Positions 12,901 to 27,900 of a stretch of DNA of 64,000 nucleotides are shown one piece after another. The first letter of the stretch is position 1. Every line of letters starts with the position of its first letter. This DNA is from Arenicola marina. Taxonomy: Eukaryota > Annelida > Polychaeta > Arenicolidae. The notes under the pieces were generated by a model. It did not search any database, was not told the origin of the DNA, and saw only the letters and a program-made list of their open reading frames with translations. The position numbers and the translations under genes were made by a program. The stretch is taken from the NCBI GenBank assembly GCA_964019135.1, contig OZ025255.1, positions 27,281,188 to 27,345,187 of the forward strand, read 5' to 3'.

Positions 12901-15900
12901 ATTACGGTACATACGAATGCTCAGTTTCTCATTAAATTCTCATCAGATTTTTTCCCGTTCTGTCGGATCTCACCTTCTTCATGAGCGCGTTGTACATGGC
13001 GCGGAACTTGCGGCGGCAGTAGGTGGCGCGGTAGGCGCCTCCCATCAGCTTCTCCACCACCAGACCAATGTCATACAGGGTGTAATGGTAGTCCTCGGGA
13101 ATGTGCTGCGGACAGGTCATTAACACCATCACCACCATCATCATCCTCATCATCATCATCACCACCGCCATCATCATCATCATCATCACAATCATCATCT
13201 TCATCTTTATCATTATGATCGTCGTCGTCAACATTCGAATCGTCACCATTGGCATCGCCGATATTTTTTTCCCATCATTATCTTGTCCATTATTATCACT
13301 ATTATCATGATCACAATTATCATCGCCAACAGTAACATTCGGCATCACCATTTATCATCAATATTAGTAACAACCGTCATCGCAAGTATTATCTGTTCAC
13401 ACCATGTGACTTGGAGGCGCCGGTCTGGCACCCCCCCCCCCCTCGCCCCCCTCCCCCCTCCACCCCCACTCCGCCCTCGGTCACCCTAACCTGCCCCTTT
13501 CCCTTAATCCGGACTTAACAGCAATCCGCCCCCGCCCCTCCCCCCAAGTTCGCCACCCCATTCTCCAGCCCCCCCCCCCCGCCCCCCCTCACTGTCTCGT
13601 CCGATTTTTGGTTGATGGATTAGTAAGCCAGGCGATATCCACCTCATCTACCAGAGACGTACTTTACCCCCCTCACCCCCACCCTCTACCTCTAACCCCA
13701 CCCCACCCCACCCCAACTCCACCCCGCACTCTATACATCACACAAGCTTTAAACCCTTGTCCCACCCACCCTCTCTTCCCCAGATATCATATATGCTTCA
13801 ACCTTCCCCCACCACCACCACCCATGTCAGGTCAACTTCCGACACTATGTAACCCCCTTTCCCCACCCCAACCCCACACACGCTACCCATCCTCCATGCC
13901 CAGTATCTTGCCTACCCCATCCCTTCACCCCTACCCCTGTACAATCCTCTCCCCCGCCCCTGGCCCCCGCCCCCCTCATCCGCTTGGTGATGGAGGAGGT
14001 GTCAGATTCGATAAACCCGGCCGTGTAGGCAGCAATTTGATGGCTCAGGTTCTGTACATAAGATCCATAACTATTACCTTATGTAACCATATTGCTCGTT
14101 ATCACTTGTTGACCCATAACTATTACCCTATGTAACCATATTGCTCGTTATCACTTGTTGACCCATAACTATTACCCTATGTAACCATATTGCTCGTTAT
14201 CACTTGCTTAATCATTATCACAGGCACGATAATCACACGAGAGCAAATTAAACACGTCTGATGAGCCTAAAACAATCGGGCCGCCTCGATAGCTCAGTGG
14301 GTTAGAGTGCTCTGGCCACCTGAGAGCCTAACGGCACGTGGATCGGTGGTTCGAGCCCTGCTGTGGTCATGTCTGTGTGGTCGCAGGATAAACATCCCAT
14401 GTCCTTCTTCGCAAAGAGTAGGGGGTTACCCCCGGAGAGATGACTTCACTCTCCCTTCCTTCGCACATTGACGCGATATGACCAAAAGTGATTAAAGCGT
14501 CCGACAAGAGCACTCAATGCCCACTGACCTATCGGGCCGGCCCCGCGCCCCGAAGGACACGTCGCCATAGGGTGTAGGCTGTCGACCAAGTAGCTATCCA
14601 ATCCCAGAGTGCCAAGCCACCCAGACACTGACCTTCTTGTGTTCTCTGATGAGGTACCTCAGTGTACTGGCCGGATCTTGTTTCTATGGTGACAAAAAAC
14701 GCCAGAAGGCATTAATCAGACACTCCATGTCGGAAAAACAACATGCGAGACACAGACATGGTTATTAGTTTAGTTTCCACGCACAAGTATCTCTTGTGAC
14801 AGCTAATCCGACCCACTGCTCAATGGCCTGAACTTTATAATTGGACTCACTACGATGGTCAAAGATTCATTAAACGTCACGTGAGCATTGTCTGTCAAAG
14901 GGTTCACTGTCCACCACGTAAAACTCGATTCTTTTTTTTACGTAGATATGACAACTATACAGAGAAGAAATACGTGTTAGATGAAGAAGATAGAAGCATC
15001 GTTCTTACTTGAGAGACCGTGTAGACTGTCGACGACTTGGAAGGCCCAGGTTTCAAACCCTGAACAGGAGAGGCAAAAATAAGTTTTAAAGTCGGGTTCT
15101 TTCATACGTTATCATCAAGCGCCAAGACACGTCATGCCGTCAACTCCCCAGTTACCGCCGCTTGGGGCGTAATAGGTGGGGGTATATAGGGGGTGGGGGT
15201 ATACCGGGGATGGCGGTATACCGGGGGTGGGGGTATATAGGGGGTGGGGTTATATAGGGGGTGGGGGTATATAGGGGTGGGGGTATACCGGGGATGGCGG
15301 TATATAGGGGGTGGGGGTATACCGGGTGTGGGGGTATACCGGGGGTGAGGGTATATAGGGGGTGGGGGTATATAGGGGGTGGTCACACCGAGTCACTGAC
15401 CAGATTGTAGAGTTCCTCCAGCCGCTGTATGGTGAGCCACTTGGCCATGCTGACTCCGTTCTCCAGCAGCAGTTTCACGAACTCCACCCGGTCGTTCACC
15501 AGCGCATCCATCATGGCCTGGTCCAGGGCGCCCTCCTGCGAGCAAATCACAAACCAATGTATCTCGCCCCCACTTAGTGACGTCATCGGGTGATGGCAGT
15601 TACCGGTAGTGACGCGAGGATGCACGGACGAACGACGCAACGCGTTATTACGACATTAGGCTAGTTCCCTGCAGCAAATGTCGAGTGCATTAACCGGGAT
15701 TAAAGGAGGCGAGTGCTGAAAGTCGTTGTGAAACCATATACATTTAGTATAATTATGTTAATATGTCAAACTGCATATTTAAATATTAAAAAAGATACTC
15801 TATTAACATTATTCGTATTATTAAGCTGTATGTTAATATTTCAGATTTTCAGACTATATATTAAAAAAAAAAAATTATATCCTATTTATTATCATTATTG

Positions 15901-18900
15901 TTATTTTTAAGCCTATACAAAAGGTACGATTATATATATTTTGTTACCCATTTAAAACAAGCTGTAGTAAGAATTACAGAAGATAAATATCCAAAAGCTT
16001 GCATCACGCTATGTCTCATTCCTTGGCTGTTGTGGGATTGTACATTGTCTTATCAAACTATCTGGTGATAACGTGAGATCGCAGCCCGGTAGAGATGTGT
16101 TAGCCACGAGACGAGCACTCACCGGCCACTCCTGTCCGTAGACAAATATGTGAGTCCGTGCGATGTCAGGTCTGTTCCAGGTCAGAGCGAGACTCAGCTG
16201 GTCCGGAGCGACGGCGTTCTGACCTGAGAGACACACACAGGTGAACAGGATGCTAGCGATCACCATGGGGCACTATTTCCGGTCGGTAAATTTATTGATG
16301 CAGCCATGAAGTTACGTGTATGAATACTTTTTTGCAAAAATTTCTCTCTCTGTGTTTTTTTGTAACATGGCAACACGCGTGTATTTTACATGTCGTAGAC
16401 CAATAAATAATTGAATTGAATTGAACGACAGGCCAATAAACGCCAACACAACAGAGCTGGTCCATTTTTACTTAATAATGCACAAGGTGCCTTAATCACT
16501 ATACAACTGGAAATACTAAAGATGATTAAACTATAATTATGTATCAGTTTATGTATTTGTAAAGATGGGCTCTGAATGAAGCAGACAGTGGACAGGGGTT
16601 GCGTTCTCTCACCCTTGAGTAAAGCCGTCAGGATGGCCAAGTCGATGTCCTGACTCTCCTCACCCATGCGGAACACGGTGATCTGGAACACAGACAGGCG
16701 GCCATGGGATACGAGAACCACAACAATGGCAGAGCGGCTCAAGCACTGACCACTGCACACAGACCAGACACCTCCTCAGCCCTTCAATCAACTGGAGGAG
16801 TGCGATATGGAAACGATGACGGTTGTCTCGGGGTTCTGATTACGGAGGTTCCACCGCTAGTATATCTCACAGGCCTGGCTGAAGCGGGGCGGGGTGGAGG
16901 GTGGGGGCACCTGTATTGCATGAACTAGATCTAATAACTGGTTAGAACTGATGATTTCAGTGGTTAGTGACAAAATAACGGTAAACTACATGAATTTCCT
17001 TTATTCAGGTCCTGTTACAGTGGCCGCGGACTGACGCTAACGACCACCCGTGCGGCCGGTTGTATAATGCAGGGAGTTGTACACGGAAGGCTCCTTATTA
17101 TCGCTCAGGCTACTTCCGGAATAAAGTAATATGCCAGAGGTGCTAGCTGACTGTTGTTACTATCCACCTTGATTTGCTGATTAATAATCTTGTTCCCGAC
17201 CGTTCAACTTGATGCATGCCGATCTGAAAACGAGTCTGACGTGTCATTCCGTTGACTTGTTTCCATAACAACATTTCCGCGTCGCTGTTTACGGCACTGG
17301 TTGTGGCGTCTTCGCGACTGACGTTACCATAGCAACGGGCAATACTGGAAAATTTGAACGTGTCAAAATGATGATCACACGTCTCTTCGGGAAAATCACA
17401 TAGAAATGAAACATTGACATTGAAACGACATTTCGTGGTAAATCTTTCGATTCTACCTCAAACTAAAAGATTCCCTTCGAAAGAACGAAAATAAGCAACT
17501 GTCAACATGTAGCTCGTCCCCATGTTATCTACCATGGAAAGAAGCAACATTTCACTACAAAACCTAGAAAAATGGTGACACCACGGAAAGTGGAATACCA
17601 CGAGAACTGGGTCCTCGAGCATAGCTCAGAGTGAATACTGCGATCCGGCGTGTCGGCTCCACAGAGGCGACAGCTCGGGGCTCTAGTTGTTGTGTGTTCG
17701 AGTCCGATATGGACACGATGACGTTTTTTTCGGGGTTCTGATTATGGAGGTTCCAACGTTATTACATCTCACAGGCCAGTCTGAAGTGGGGCGGGGGTTG
17801 GTGGAGGGAGGGGACGGGGGGGGAGACGAGCCACGCCCAGTTATCTGTTTTGGAGTCCCCCTCCGCAACACCTCTGTTCAGCGTCTGGAGCGGCGCCCCC
17901 CCCCCACCTCCCCAACCCTCCATCTCCCTACCCCCACCGCACACACCCACACACTTTCCAATCGCTTCGGACGCCAGTTTAACCAGTCCATCGCTCAACG
18001 CTTATCGCCCTCACCAGTTCTTTCTTCTTCACACACAGCATGAGTTCGATGAAGACTTTCTCGGCTTGTTCCCGGGAGTACTTGAAGGTTTTCTCAATGG
18101 TGAGGATCAGCTGGTCTCGCAGGGTCTCGGGCATCGTCCTGCAACATATGCGACCCACCACAGGCTGTCAGCTCTCAACTATTGAACCATACGGGAAAAG
18201 GCAATACGAGGACAGAGGGAGGAGGAGGGTTGGGGGGGGGGGGGGTGCAAGTTAAGGTAGACACTACTTGACAGTATGAGATCAGGTGTTGATGTGATGT
18301 GACACGAACCGGATGCAATTATAAGACAATCCGCAATTAATAACGGATAATGAGGGAGAAACATATGGAAACATAAGCTGAATGTCAACATGTCCATGTA
18401 ATGACTCCATCACAACCATAGTCCCAAGGCGACCCACAATGCAACAGGTTAGATCCCGGCAAACCCCGCTGCTGCCCCATTACTACAACATTCATTCAGA
18501 CGTCCGTAATTATAGACCAAAATTAATTACTGTTTCGCAATGTTTTATGGTAGCATAAATCAAGTTGTTTATTTAAATCACATCGGCAAGAGAACCCGTT
18601 TCATATACAGTTATATATCGTCGTACTGAATATTTAATTACACAGGTATATGTAAATATATAGGTATATACCACCATAATGAGGCACCGTAAACAGCTGT
18701 ATATTGTCCCAGCGACGACCTCATGCCAACGTCCTAATTGGTTAACATTCTCTCCCAATAAATGCTGTGTCAGCTGATTACCCACGAGAAACACCGAGAG
18801 ACAAAGAGACAGGAGCCGCAGATGGCGAACTTAATTTATCAAAATAATTATAAATACAGGAATGAATATGTATGTATAGTTAATCTGACGTTAAAGGTGA

Positions 18901-21900
18901 ATAGAAGACAAAACAACCTAGACTGATTAGGAATCTACGGTACTGTCGTTAACTATCAAAGGTCATGTATAAAATGGAAGTAAATGGTCATATCAGTGAG
19001 TATAACCAAATACAAAACAGACACAACAGAAGAATAAGAATAACAACAGCACTCAGGTCTCGCAGCCAATTGCGAAGAGGCACCGACACGGTTCGCACAT
19101 GTACACACGTGTTCATGTACACAAGGTTACGTGTAAACTCATGTTTACATTGCACACATGTTTCTGTGTATACAATGGTTACATGTACACATATCTATGT
19201 GCATATACAGGTTTACATGTACACATGGCTATGTGTATACACATGTCTATGTGTGCACATGTACATGCATGTTTACACATACACATGTTTACACTTATAC
19301 ACATGTTTACAAGTATATACATGTTTACATGTATGCACGTGTTTACATGTATACACGTGTTTAATGTATACATATGTTTAATGTATACACATGTTTATAT
19401 GCACACATGTTTACATGTATACACGGTGCCTGTACACACATGTATACATCTGCTTACGATTATGGTAACAAGTGTTTACATGTACGCCGGTTTACACGTA
19501 CAAACATGTATACAGTCAGGCGCACACATACCGTCGCACAACACAAAGAGCTTATCACCATCAACACGATTATGACAACAACTGTTGGTACTTTCGTTTG
19601 TGGTGGAACCGGGAACACATATTTAATATAGTATGGACATATAGTACTACCGCCGGGGAGAGTAAACAAGAATGGGTTTATAACCATAGTTGCGTAATAA
19701 AAAGCGTCGAAAGCATATGAGAGAGTCCGACATAGGGGGGTTTGCTAGAGAAATAAATATGCATTTCTCTTGATGTTTCATACGCGGCCTCCCACTAAAA
19801 TGGGTCAAAACAAAACCAGACCCATTGTCCGTCCATGAGCTGTGTTAACTGTACATGAGAACTTAAGTATTGCGTCACATGAGCCAAAAGTTTTAAACAG
19901 AGCACATGCTAAACATTGCGCCGTCCCCAAAACGGGAACGCCAAGCAAATGAAAACTGTACACACAGTAGCACCTCTCGTCCCAGCGAGACTCTCGCCAC
20001 AACGAGACAAAACGAGATAACTTACTCGTGATGATGCTTCCTGAACAAAAAATCAATGTGAACTCAACAGTGTTAGGGGTATAGAGAGTCCAACCATTCA
20101 GCTTAAGTGGAACATCAAAGTGGAACAGGAAATTAAATTAAATCTACTTCGTAACGATAAAACTACAGATATGCAAAACCTAAATGAGAACAAACTACAA
20201 CAGAAGGCTTAGAATTGGCAGCAACTACGTTTGTTTTATTGCTGTAAGCATCACATGATAACTTATAGATCACATATGACAAATAATTGGCTGAAGGTCA
20301 GTCTAAACTTGATAATATACTAACAACACGTATATCAAGGATCTCTATAGAGCAAGACCAAGTAATAGGTGCACTTGATTCTGTTAACCGAGGTAACCTG
20401 GCATGTCCCGGGTTACCTGACGCGCTCTGGGTTACCTGGTGTGTACCGGGTTACCTGGCGTGTACCGGGTTACCTGACGCGCTCTGGGTTAGCTGGTGTG
20501 TACCAGGTTACCTGGCGTTTACCGGGTTACCGAGGGTGAACCGGGTTACCCAGCGCGTACCGGGTTACCTGGCGCGTACCGGGTTACCTGGCGTGTACCG
20601 GGTTACCTGGCGCGTACCGGGTTACCTGGCGTGTACCGGGTTACCTGGCGTGTACCGGGTTACCTGGCGCGTACCGGGTTACCTGGCGTGTACCGGGTTA
20701 CCTGCCGCGTACCGGGTTTCCTGGAGTGTACAGGGTTACCTGGCACGTACCGGGTTACCTGGCGTGTACCGGGTTACCTGACGCGCTCTGGGTTAGCTGG
20801 TGTGTACCAGGTTACCTGGCGTTTACCGGGTTACCGAGGGTGTACCGGGTTACCAAGCGCGTACCGGGCTACCTGGCGCGTACCGGGTTACCTGGCGTGT
20901 ACCGGGTTACCTGGCGCGTACCGGGTTACCTGGCGTGTACCGGGTTACCTGGCGTGTACCGGGTTACCTGGCGCGTACCGGGTTACCTGGCGTGTACCGG
21001 GTTACCTGCCGCGTACCGGGTTTCCTGGAGTGCACCGGGTTACCTGGCGCGTACCGGGTTACCTGGCGTGTACCGGGTTACCTGACGTGTACCGGGTTAC
21101 CTGCCGTGTACCGGGTTACCTGACGCGCTTTGGGTTACCTTGTGTGCACCAGGTTACCTGGCGCGTACCGGGTTACCTGGTGCGTACCGGGTTACCTGGC
21201 GTGTACCGGGTTACCTGGCGTGTACCGGGTTACCTGGCGCGTACCGGGTTACCTGGCGTGTACCTGGTTACCTGCCGTGTACCGGGTTACCTGGCGAGTA
21301 CCGGATTACCTGGCGTGTACCGGGTTACCTGCCTCGTAGCGGGTTACCTGCCGTGTACCGGGTTACCTGGCGTGTACCGGGTTACCTGGCGTGTACCGGG
21401 TTACCTGGCGTGTACCGGGTTACCTGCCGTGTACCGGGTTACCTGGCGCGTACCGGGTTACCTGCCTCGTAGCGGGTTACCTGCCGTGTACCGGGTTACC
21501 TGGCGTGTACCGGGTTACCTGCCGTGTACCGGGTTACTTGGCGTGTACCAGGTTACCTGCCGTGTACCGGGTTACCTGGCGTGTACCGGGTTACCTGGTG
21601 TGTACGGGTTACCTGGCGTGTACCGGGTTACCTGGCGTGTACCGGGTTACCTGGCGTGTAACGGGTTACCTGGCGTGTACCGGGTTACCGAGCGTGTACC
21701 GGGCTACCTGGCGTGTACCGGGTTACCTGACGTGTACCGGGTTACCTGGCGTGTACCGGGTTACCTGGCGTGTACCGGGTTACCGAGCGTGTACCGGGTT
21801 ACCTGGCGTGTCCCGGGTTACCTGCCGTGTACCGGGTTACCGAGCGTGTACCGGCTTACCTGGCGCGTACCGGGTTACCTGCCGTGTACCGGGTTACCGA

Positions 21901-24900
21901 GCGTGTACCGGGTTACCTGGCGTGTCCCGGGTTACCTGCCGTGTACCTGGTTACCTGCCGTGTACCGGGTTACCTGGCGCGTACCGGGTTACCTGCCGTG
22001 TACCGGGTTACCGAGCGTGTACCGGGTTACCTGGCGTGTACCGGGTTACCTGCCGTGTACTTTGTTACCTGCCGTGTACCGGGTTACCGAGCGTGTACCG
22101 CGTTACCTGGCGCGTACCGGGTTACCTGGCGTGTACCTGGTTACCTGCCGTGTACCGGGTTACCTGGCGAGTACCGGATTACCTGGCGTGTACCGGGTTA
22201 CCTGCCTCGTACCAGATTACCTGGCGTGTACAGGGTTACCTGCCTCGTAGCGGGTTACCTGCCGTGTACCGGGTTACCTGGCGTGTACCGGGTTACCTGA
22301 CGCGCTCTGGGTTAGCTGGTGTGTACCAGGTTACCTGGCGTTTACCGGGTTACCGAGGGTGTACCGGGTTACCGAGCGCGTACCGGGTTACCTGGCGCGT
22401 ACCGGGTTACCTGGCGTGTACCGGGTTACCTGGCGCGTACCGGGTTACCTGGCGTGTACCGGGTTACCTGGCGTGTACCGGGTTACCTGGCGCGTACCGG
22501 GTTACCTGGCGTGTACCGGGTTACCTGCCGCGTACCGGGTTTCCTGGAGTGTACAGGGTTACCTGGCACGTACCGGGTTACCTGGCGTGTACCGGGTTAC
22601 CTGACGCGCTCTGGGTTAGCTGGTGTGTACCAGGTTACCTGGCGTTTACCGGGTTACCGAGGGTGTACCGGGTTACCAAGCGCGTACCGGGTTACCTGGC
22701 GCGTACCGGGTTACCTGGCGTGTACCGGGTTACCTGGCGCGTACCGGGTTACCTGGCGTGTACCGGGTTACCTGGCGTGTACCGGGTTACCTGGCGCGTA
22801 CCGGGTTACCTGGCGTGTACCGGGTTACCTGCCGCGTACCGGGTTTCCTGGAGTGCACCGGGTTACCTGGCGTGTACCGGGTTACCTGGCGTGTACCGGG
22901 TTACCTGGCGCGTACCGGGTTACCTGGCGTGTACCTGGTTACCTGCCGTGTACCGGGTTACCTGGCGAGTACCGGATTACCTGGCGTGTACCGGGTTACC
23001 TGCCTCGTAGCGGGTTACCTGCCGTGTACCGGGTTACCTGGCGTGTACCGGGTTACCTGGCGTGTACCGGGTTACCTGGCGTGTACCGGGTTACCTGCCG
23101 TGTACCGGGTTACCTGGCGCGTACCGGGTTACCTGCCTCGTAGCGGGTTACCTGCCGTGTACCGGGTTACCTGGCGTGTACCGGGTTACCTGCCGTGTAC
23201 CGGGTTACTTGGCGTGTACCAGGTTACCTGCCGTGTACCGGGTTACCTGGCGTGTACCGGGTTACCTGGTGTGTACGGGTTACCTGGCGTGTACCGGGTT
23301 ACCTGGCGTGTACCGGGTTACCTGGCGTGTAACGGGTTACCTGGCGTGTACCGGGTTACCGAGCGTGTACCGGGCTACCTGGCGTGTACCGGGTTACCTG
23401 ACGTGTACCAGGTTACCTGGCGTGTACCGGGTTACCTGGCGTGTACCGGGTTACCGAGCGTGTACCGGGTTACCTGGCGTGTCCCGGGTTACCTGCCGTG
23501 TACCGGGTTACCGAGCGTGTACCGGCTTACCTGGCGCGTACCGGGTTACCTGCCGTGTACCGGGTTACCGAGCGTGTACCGGGTTACCTGGCGTGTCCCG
23601 GGTTACCTGCCGTGTACCTGGTTACCTGCCGTGTACCGGGTTACCTGGCGCGTACCGGGTTACCTGCCGTGTACCGGGTTACCGAGCGTGTACCGGGTTA
23701 CCTGGCGTGTACCGGGTTACCTGCCGTGTACTTTGTTACCTGCCGTGTACCGGGTTACCGAGCGTGTACCGCGTTACCTGGCGCGTACCGGGTTACCTGG
23801 CGTGTACCTGGTTACCTGCCGTGTACCGGGTTACCTGGCGAGTACCGGATTACCTGGCGTGTACCGGGTTACCTGCCTCGTACCAGATTACCTGGCGTGT
23901 ACAGGGTTACCTGCCTCGTAGCGGGTTACCTGCCGTGTACCGGGTTACCTGGCGTGTACCGGATTACCTGTTGTGCACCGGGTTACCTGCCGTGTACCGG
24001 GTTACCTGGCGTGTACCGGATTACCTGGTGTGCACCGGGTTACCTGGCGTGTACCGGGTTACCTGCCGTGTACCGGGTTACCTGCCGTGTACCGGGCTAC
24101 CTGGCGTGTACCGGGTTACCTGGCATGTACCGGGTTACCTGCCGTGTACCGGGTTACCTGGCGCGTACCAGGTCACCGAGCGTGTAACGGGTTACCTGGC
24201 GTGTACCGGGTTACCGAGCGTGCACCGGGTTACCTGCCATGTACCGGATTACCTGGCGTGTACCGGGTTACCGAGCGTGTACCAGATTACCGAGCGTGTA
24301 ACGGGTTGACTTAATAGATAACTCGTAGGGCTGGAGGCATCACGTGTCCTGCGAGTGAGACGTCATAGCGAGAAGGAGGTAAAATCTAGGTCACGTGAAG
24401 CAGGAGAGGGTCATAGGACCACTAGCCAATCAGAGTGGGGCACGGTGCGCCAAGGTGACATTGAAACAGTGCAGGATGTAGCACTGTGCGGCATAAGACA
24501 ATAAGGTGCATGGGCCAGAGAGGTGACCTTCACCGGGGTGAAGTACAGCGGGTTGGTTGTAGATTCAGGACACTTTAATCTCTTTTGGTCATATCGCGTC
24601 AATGGGAGAAGGGAGGGAGAGTGGAGCCATGTCCCCGGGGGTAACCCCCTACTCTTTGCGAAGAAGGACATGGGAGCTTTATCTTTCGACCACACAGACA
24701 AGGTCACAGCGGGCGAAACCCATGGAGCCACGTGCCGTTAGGAAGTACAGCGGGGTATGGGTCAGCAAGGTGACCTTGAACGAATGACGTCAGAACAAAG
24801 GTGCGTCACGTGGCCAAACATCATTAATATTATTATTATTGGGTTTATATAGCGCCAAATCGTGTACAATAACCAAATATTGCCATGATTTGGCAATAAC

Positions 24901-27900
24901 AATAGCTTATTATTGCCAAATCATGGCAATAACAAGCGGAGAGTTGCGGCAGCGAGGGCTAGCAACATCGGGTTCACACAACCAGCAGCAGTAAGACACG
25001 GGAAGCGACCGTTAGCCGGGGTGGGTCAGCTGGGTGACGTTACCAATGGGGGGGGAGCAGCACCATACCCCCCCCCCCCCACCCACCCCACACGGTTATG
25101 GCGATGAAGCAATTGCTCCCTCACAGGTTTTGTTGGTCCCTTGCGGATGGGCGGGGCGGGTGGAGGTGAGGTGAGGGAGGTCGGGGGTTCGAGTACTTAC
25201 CCGTCGTCCTGCGCGTACTTGTGGGTGAAGGCCAGGAGGTCGGCGGCCCGGCCGCTGCCGTCACACACGACGACGGGGACCGGGGGTTTGTCGGTGACGC
25301 ACTCGAGGACGGTTCTGATGGTGTTGGCGCCGCCCTCCAGCACGAGGCACACGACAGGCGTGCTGTAGCTGCGGGACCCGCTCCCTGTGGGCACACAGCG
25401 GGCCGGTTACCGCAGTCACCAGGGGCACGTACGTCATGGACACGTCAACGGTACGTCATCGGTACGTCATCGGATGTCATCGCCACGCCGTCGGTACGTC
25501 ATTGGTACGTCGTCATGGCCACGTCATCGGATGTCATCGCCACGTCGTCGGTACATTATCGGTACGTCATGTACAGGTCATCGGTATGTCAACTTTATGT
25601 CATCGGTTCGTCATGACTACGTCATATGTACGTCATATTCTAGGTCATCGGTACGTCACCCCCACGTCACTGGTACGTCATCTTTACATCAACGCCATGT
25701 TACCAATACGTCATGGCCACGTGTCATGTATCGTCATCGCCACGTCATCGGTACGTCATGTCTATATCAAAGGTACGTCATGTCTACGTACTCGGTACGT
25801 CATATTTACGTGAACTGTACGTCATGTCTACATCAACTTTACGTCATGTCTACGTCAACTGTACGTCATATTTACGTCAAACGCCATGTTACCACTACGT
25901 CATTGCCACATCATCGGTACTTCACATCTACGTCCTCCGTAAGTCACTTCTACGTTCTCGGTACGTCATCGTTCCGTCATATATACGTCATTGGTACGTT
26001 ATATCTACGTGATCGGTACGTCATATACGACATTGAGACGTCATATCTACGTGATCGGTACGTCATATCCATGTCATAAAAGCGCTATCGCCAAGTCATC
26101 GGGATGTCGTCCTGGGTGCGTCAACTGGGCTTCGTCACGCCATATCAGTGCGTCATGGGCAATACATTCATGCGTCATTGTACGTCATTGGTACAAAGTG
26201 TAAGCAAATGGTATAGTTACTTAATTTAACACAGAGCCTGTTAAAGGGATTGACTGTGCACACCAGTTAGTGTGTAAACAGGGTGGCCTACCCAGTCGCG
26301 ATATGAACACATGCCACATCGACCCCATCAAGATGATGAGGGCGATATATAAGTTCGGACAGACTTCGTATTCCTTCGTTTATCCATTTTACTCTACAGA
26401 TAGAAGAGTATCCCACGAGCACTACCGTGTACTCCCTTCCCAACATCTTCAGTGATAGCGCCATTCCAGAACATGAGAGGCGGTGGGGAGGGGTGGCCCT
26501 TAAGCCTCGAACCCTTGGCTAACGGAGTGAAACAACAGTGCCTTCACAGTTAGCGAGACACAACGTGGACGTCCTCTACAGTCATAAAGAACAATTGGCG
26601 AGAGAACCGATTATTTAACAAACTATACAGTCGTGGCACACCCTGAACATCCCAGTGGACCTAAAGTGAAGACTTACGCGTGGTAATTTTCTGCTGAGAT
26701 ATGTATTTTTCCAACTTCTTGCGCAGCGCCACCTCGCAGCCAAACTTGCCGACGGTGCCGTTGTCAGCCAATAGGAAGTAGGAGTGGTTAGAGTTGAGAA
26801 CCACGTTGTTGCTCCTAGGTGACGCCACTGCATAGTACGGCGTGGTGCACTGAAATCACGGGACAAATACATACAAACATAACATAATCGTCTTTAAACA
26901 CACATTGCCGAATATTGTGATACCTATATTACTCTACTTGATATATGTACCTATAATAAAATGAACAGATTGACTGACATTTTTTGCTTTCGACGCGATG
27001 CGCAAATTACTGAGACTTAGGCTTAGGACTTAGGCTTAATAAAATCATGTATCAGGCAAGTAAAGAGTTTCTTCTCAACGATCACTGCTTCATGGTATAT
27101 ACCGAGTATTTTGCTATACTAAATACGCAAGGTTCGTTGTATTGTATATTGTTTTTAACCAAATTAATTAAAACTGATTCGACCGTTTTTCAAGAATTTA
27201 GAAATTTGGCCCCAGCCGACAACAACGGTCCGACCGGACGAACGGAGCTCCACCTAGCGAATGGAAGCTTCACTAAATGAATATACCGATTTATGTTGAA
27301 TCACGCACGCAAGCACGCACGCACGCACGCACTCTTACTCCCTTTCACCGGAACTACGATAAGAACATAAACAACACTATCCGATAAAACGACGTCCTAA
27401 ACGGACGAAAGCAGCTTTTCAGCGAGGTACGTTCGCAAAATTAGTTGCCTTTGCTTATTCTGCCCTAACTAGTCGCTTGCGGCTTTCACAGTCACGTCTC
27501 ACAAATAATCAACTTAATTACATGCAATTAAAAGTAGAATTACCTTTTTAATCCTGCGATATGGGGAAAGTTACAATATAGATAATTGGCTGAGACGTGA
27601 GAGAAATATAAATAACCATATCATATCCTCTGCATCTTCGTCGGATATAGACCTGCCAGGCAGTCGTTCCTTGTGGGCGCTTCCACGTCAGAAAAATACA
27701 ACTACATGTGGCCTCATCGCGCAACTTACACCCGACGGCTACATATCTTTTAGTAAACAAGGCTAATCAGATCATCTGTTATGAATACGTCACTTACCTT
27801 TCGACCAATCAGATCGGCTGCAATGAATACGTCACTTTGCCTCGTCCAATGAGATAGGCTGTAATGAATGTCATTTATGTCTCGACCAATGAGATCAGCT

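Noticed and set aside
12719-13123. Plus-strand open frame overlapping exon 11
   Set aside because: Shadow of the real minus-strand TRPM exon; its protein has no recognisable family.
20287-24314. Many frames of 100-584 codons reading [18 protein letters not shown]
   Set aside because: 19-bp array; three consecutive units make 19 codons, so frames stay open. No evidence of coding.
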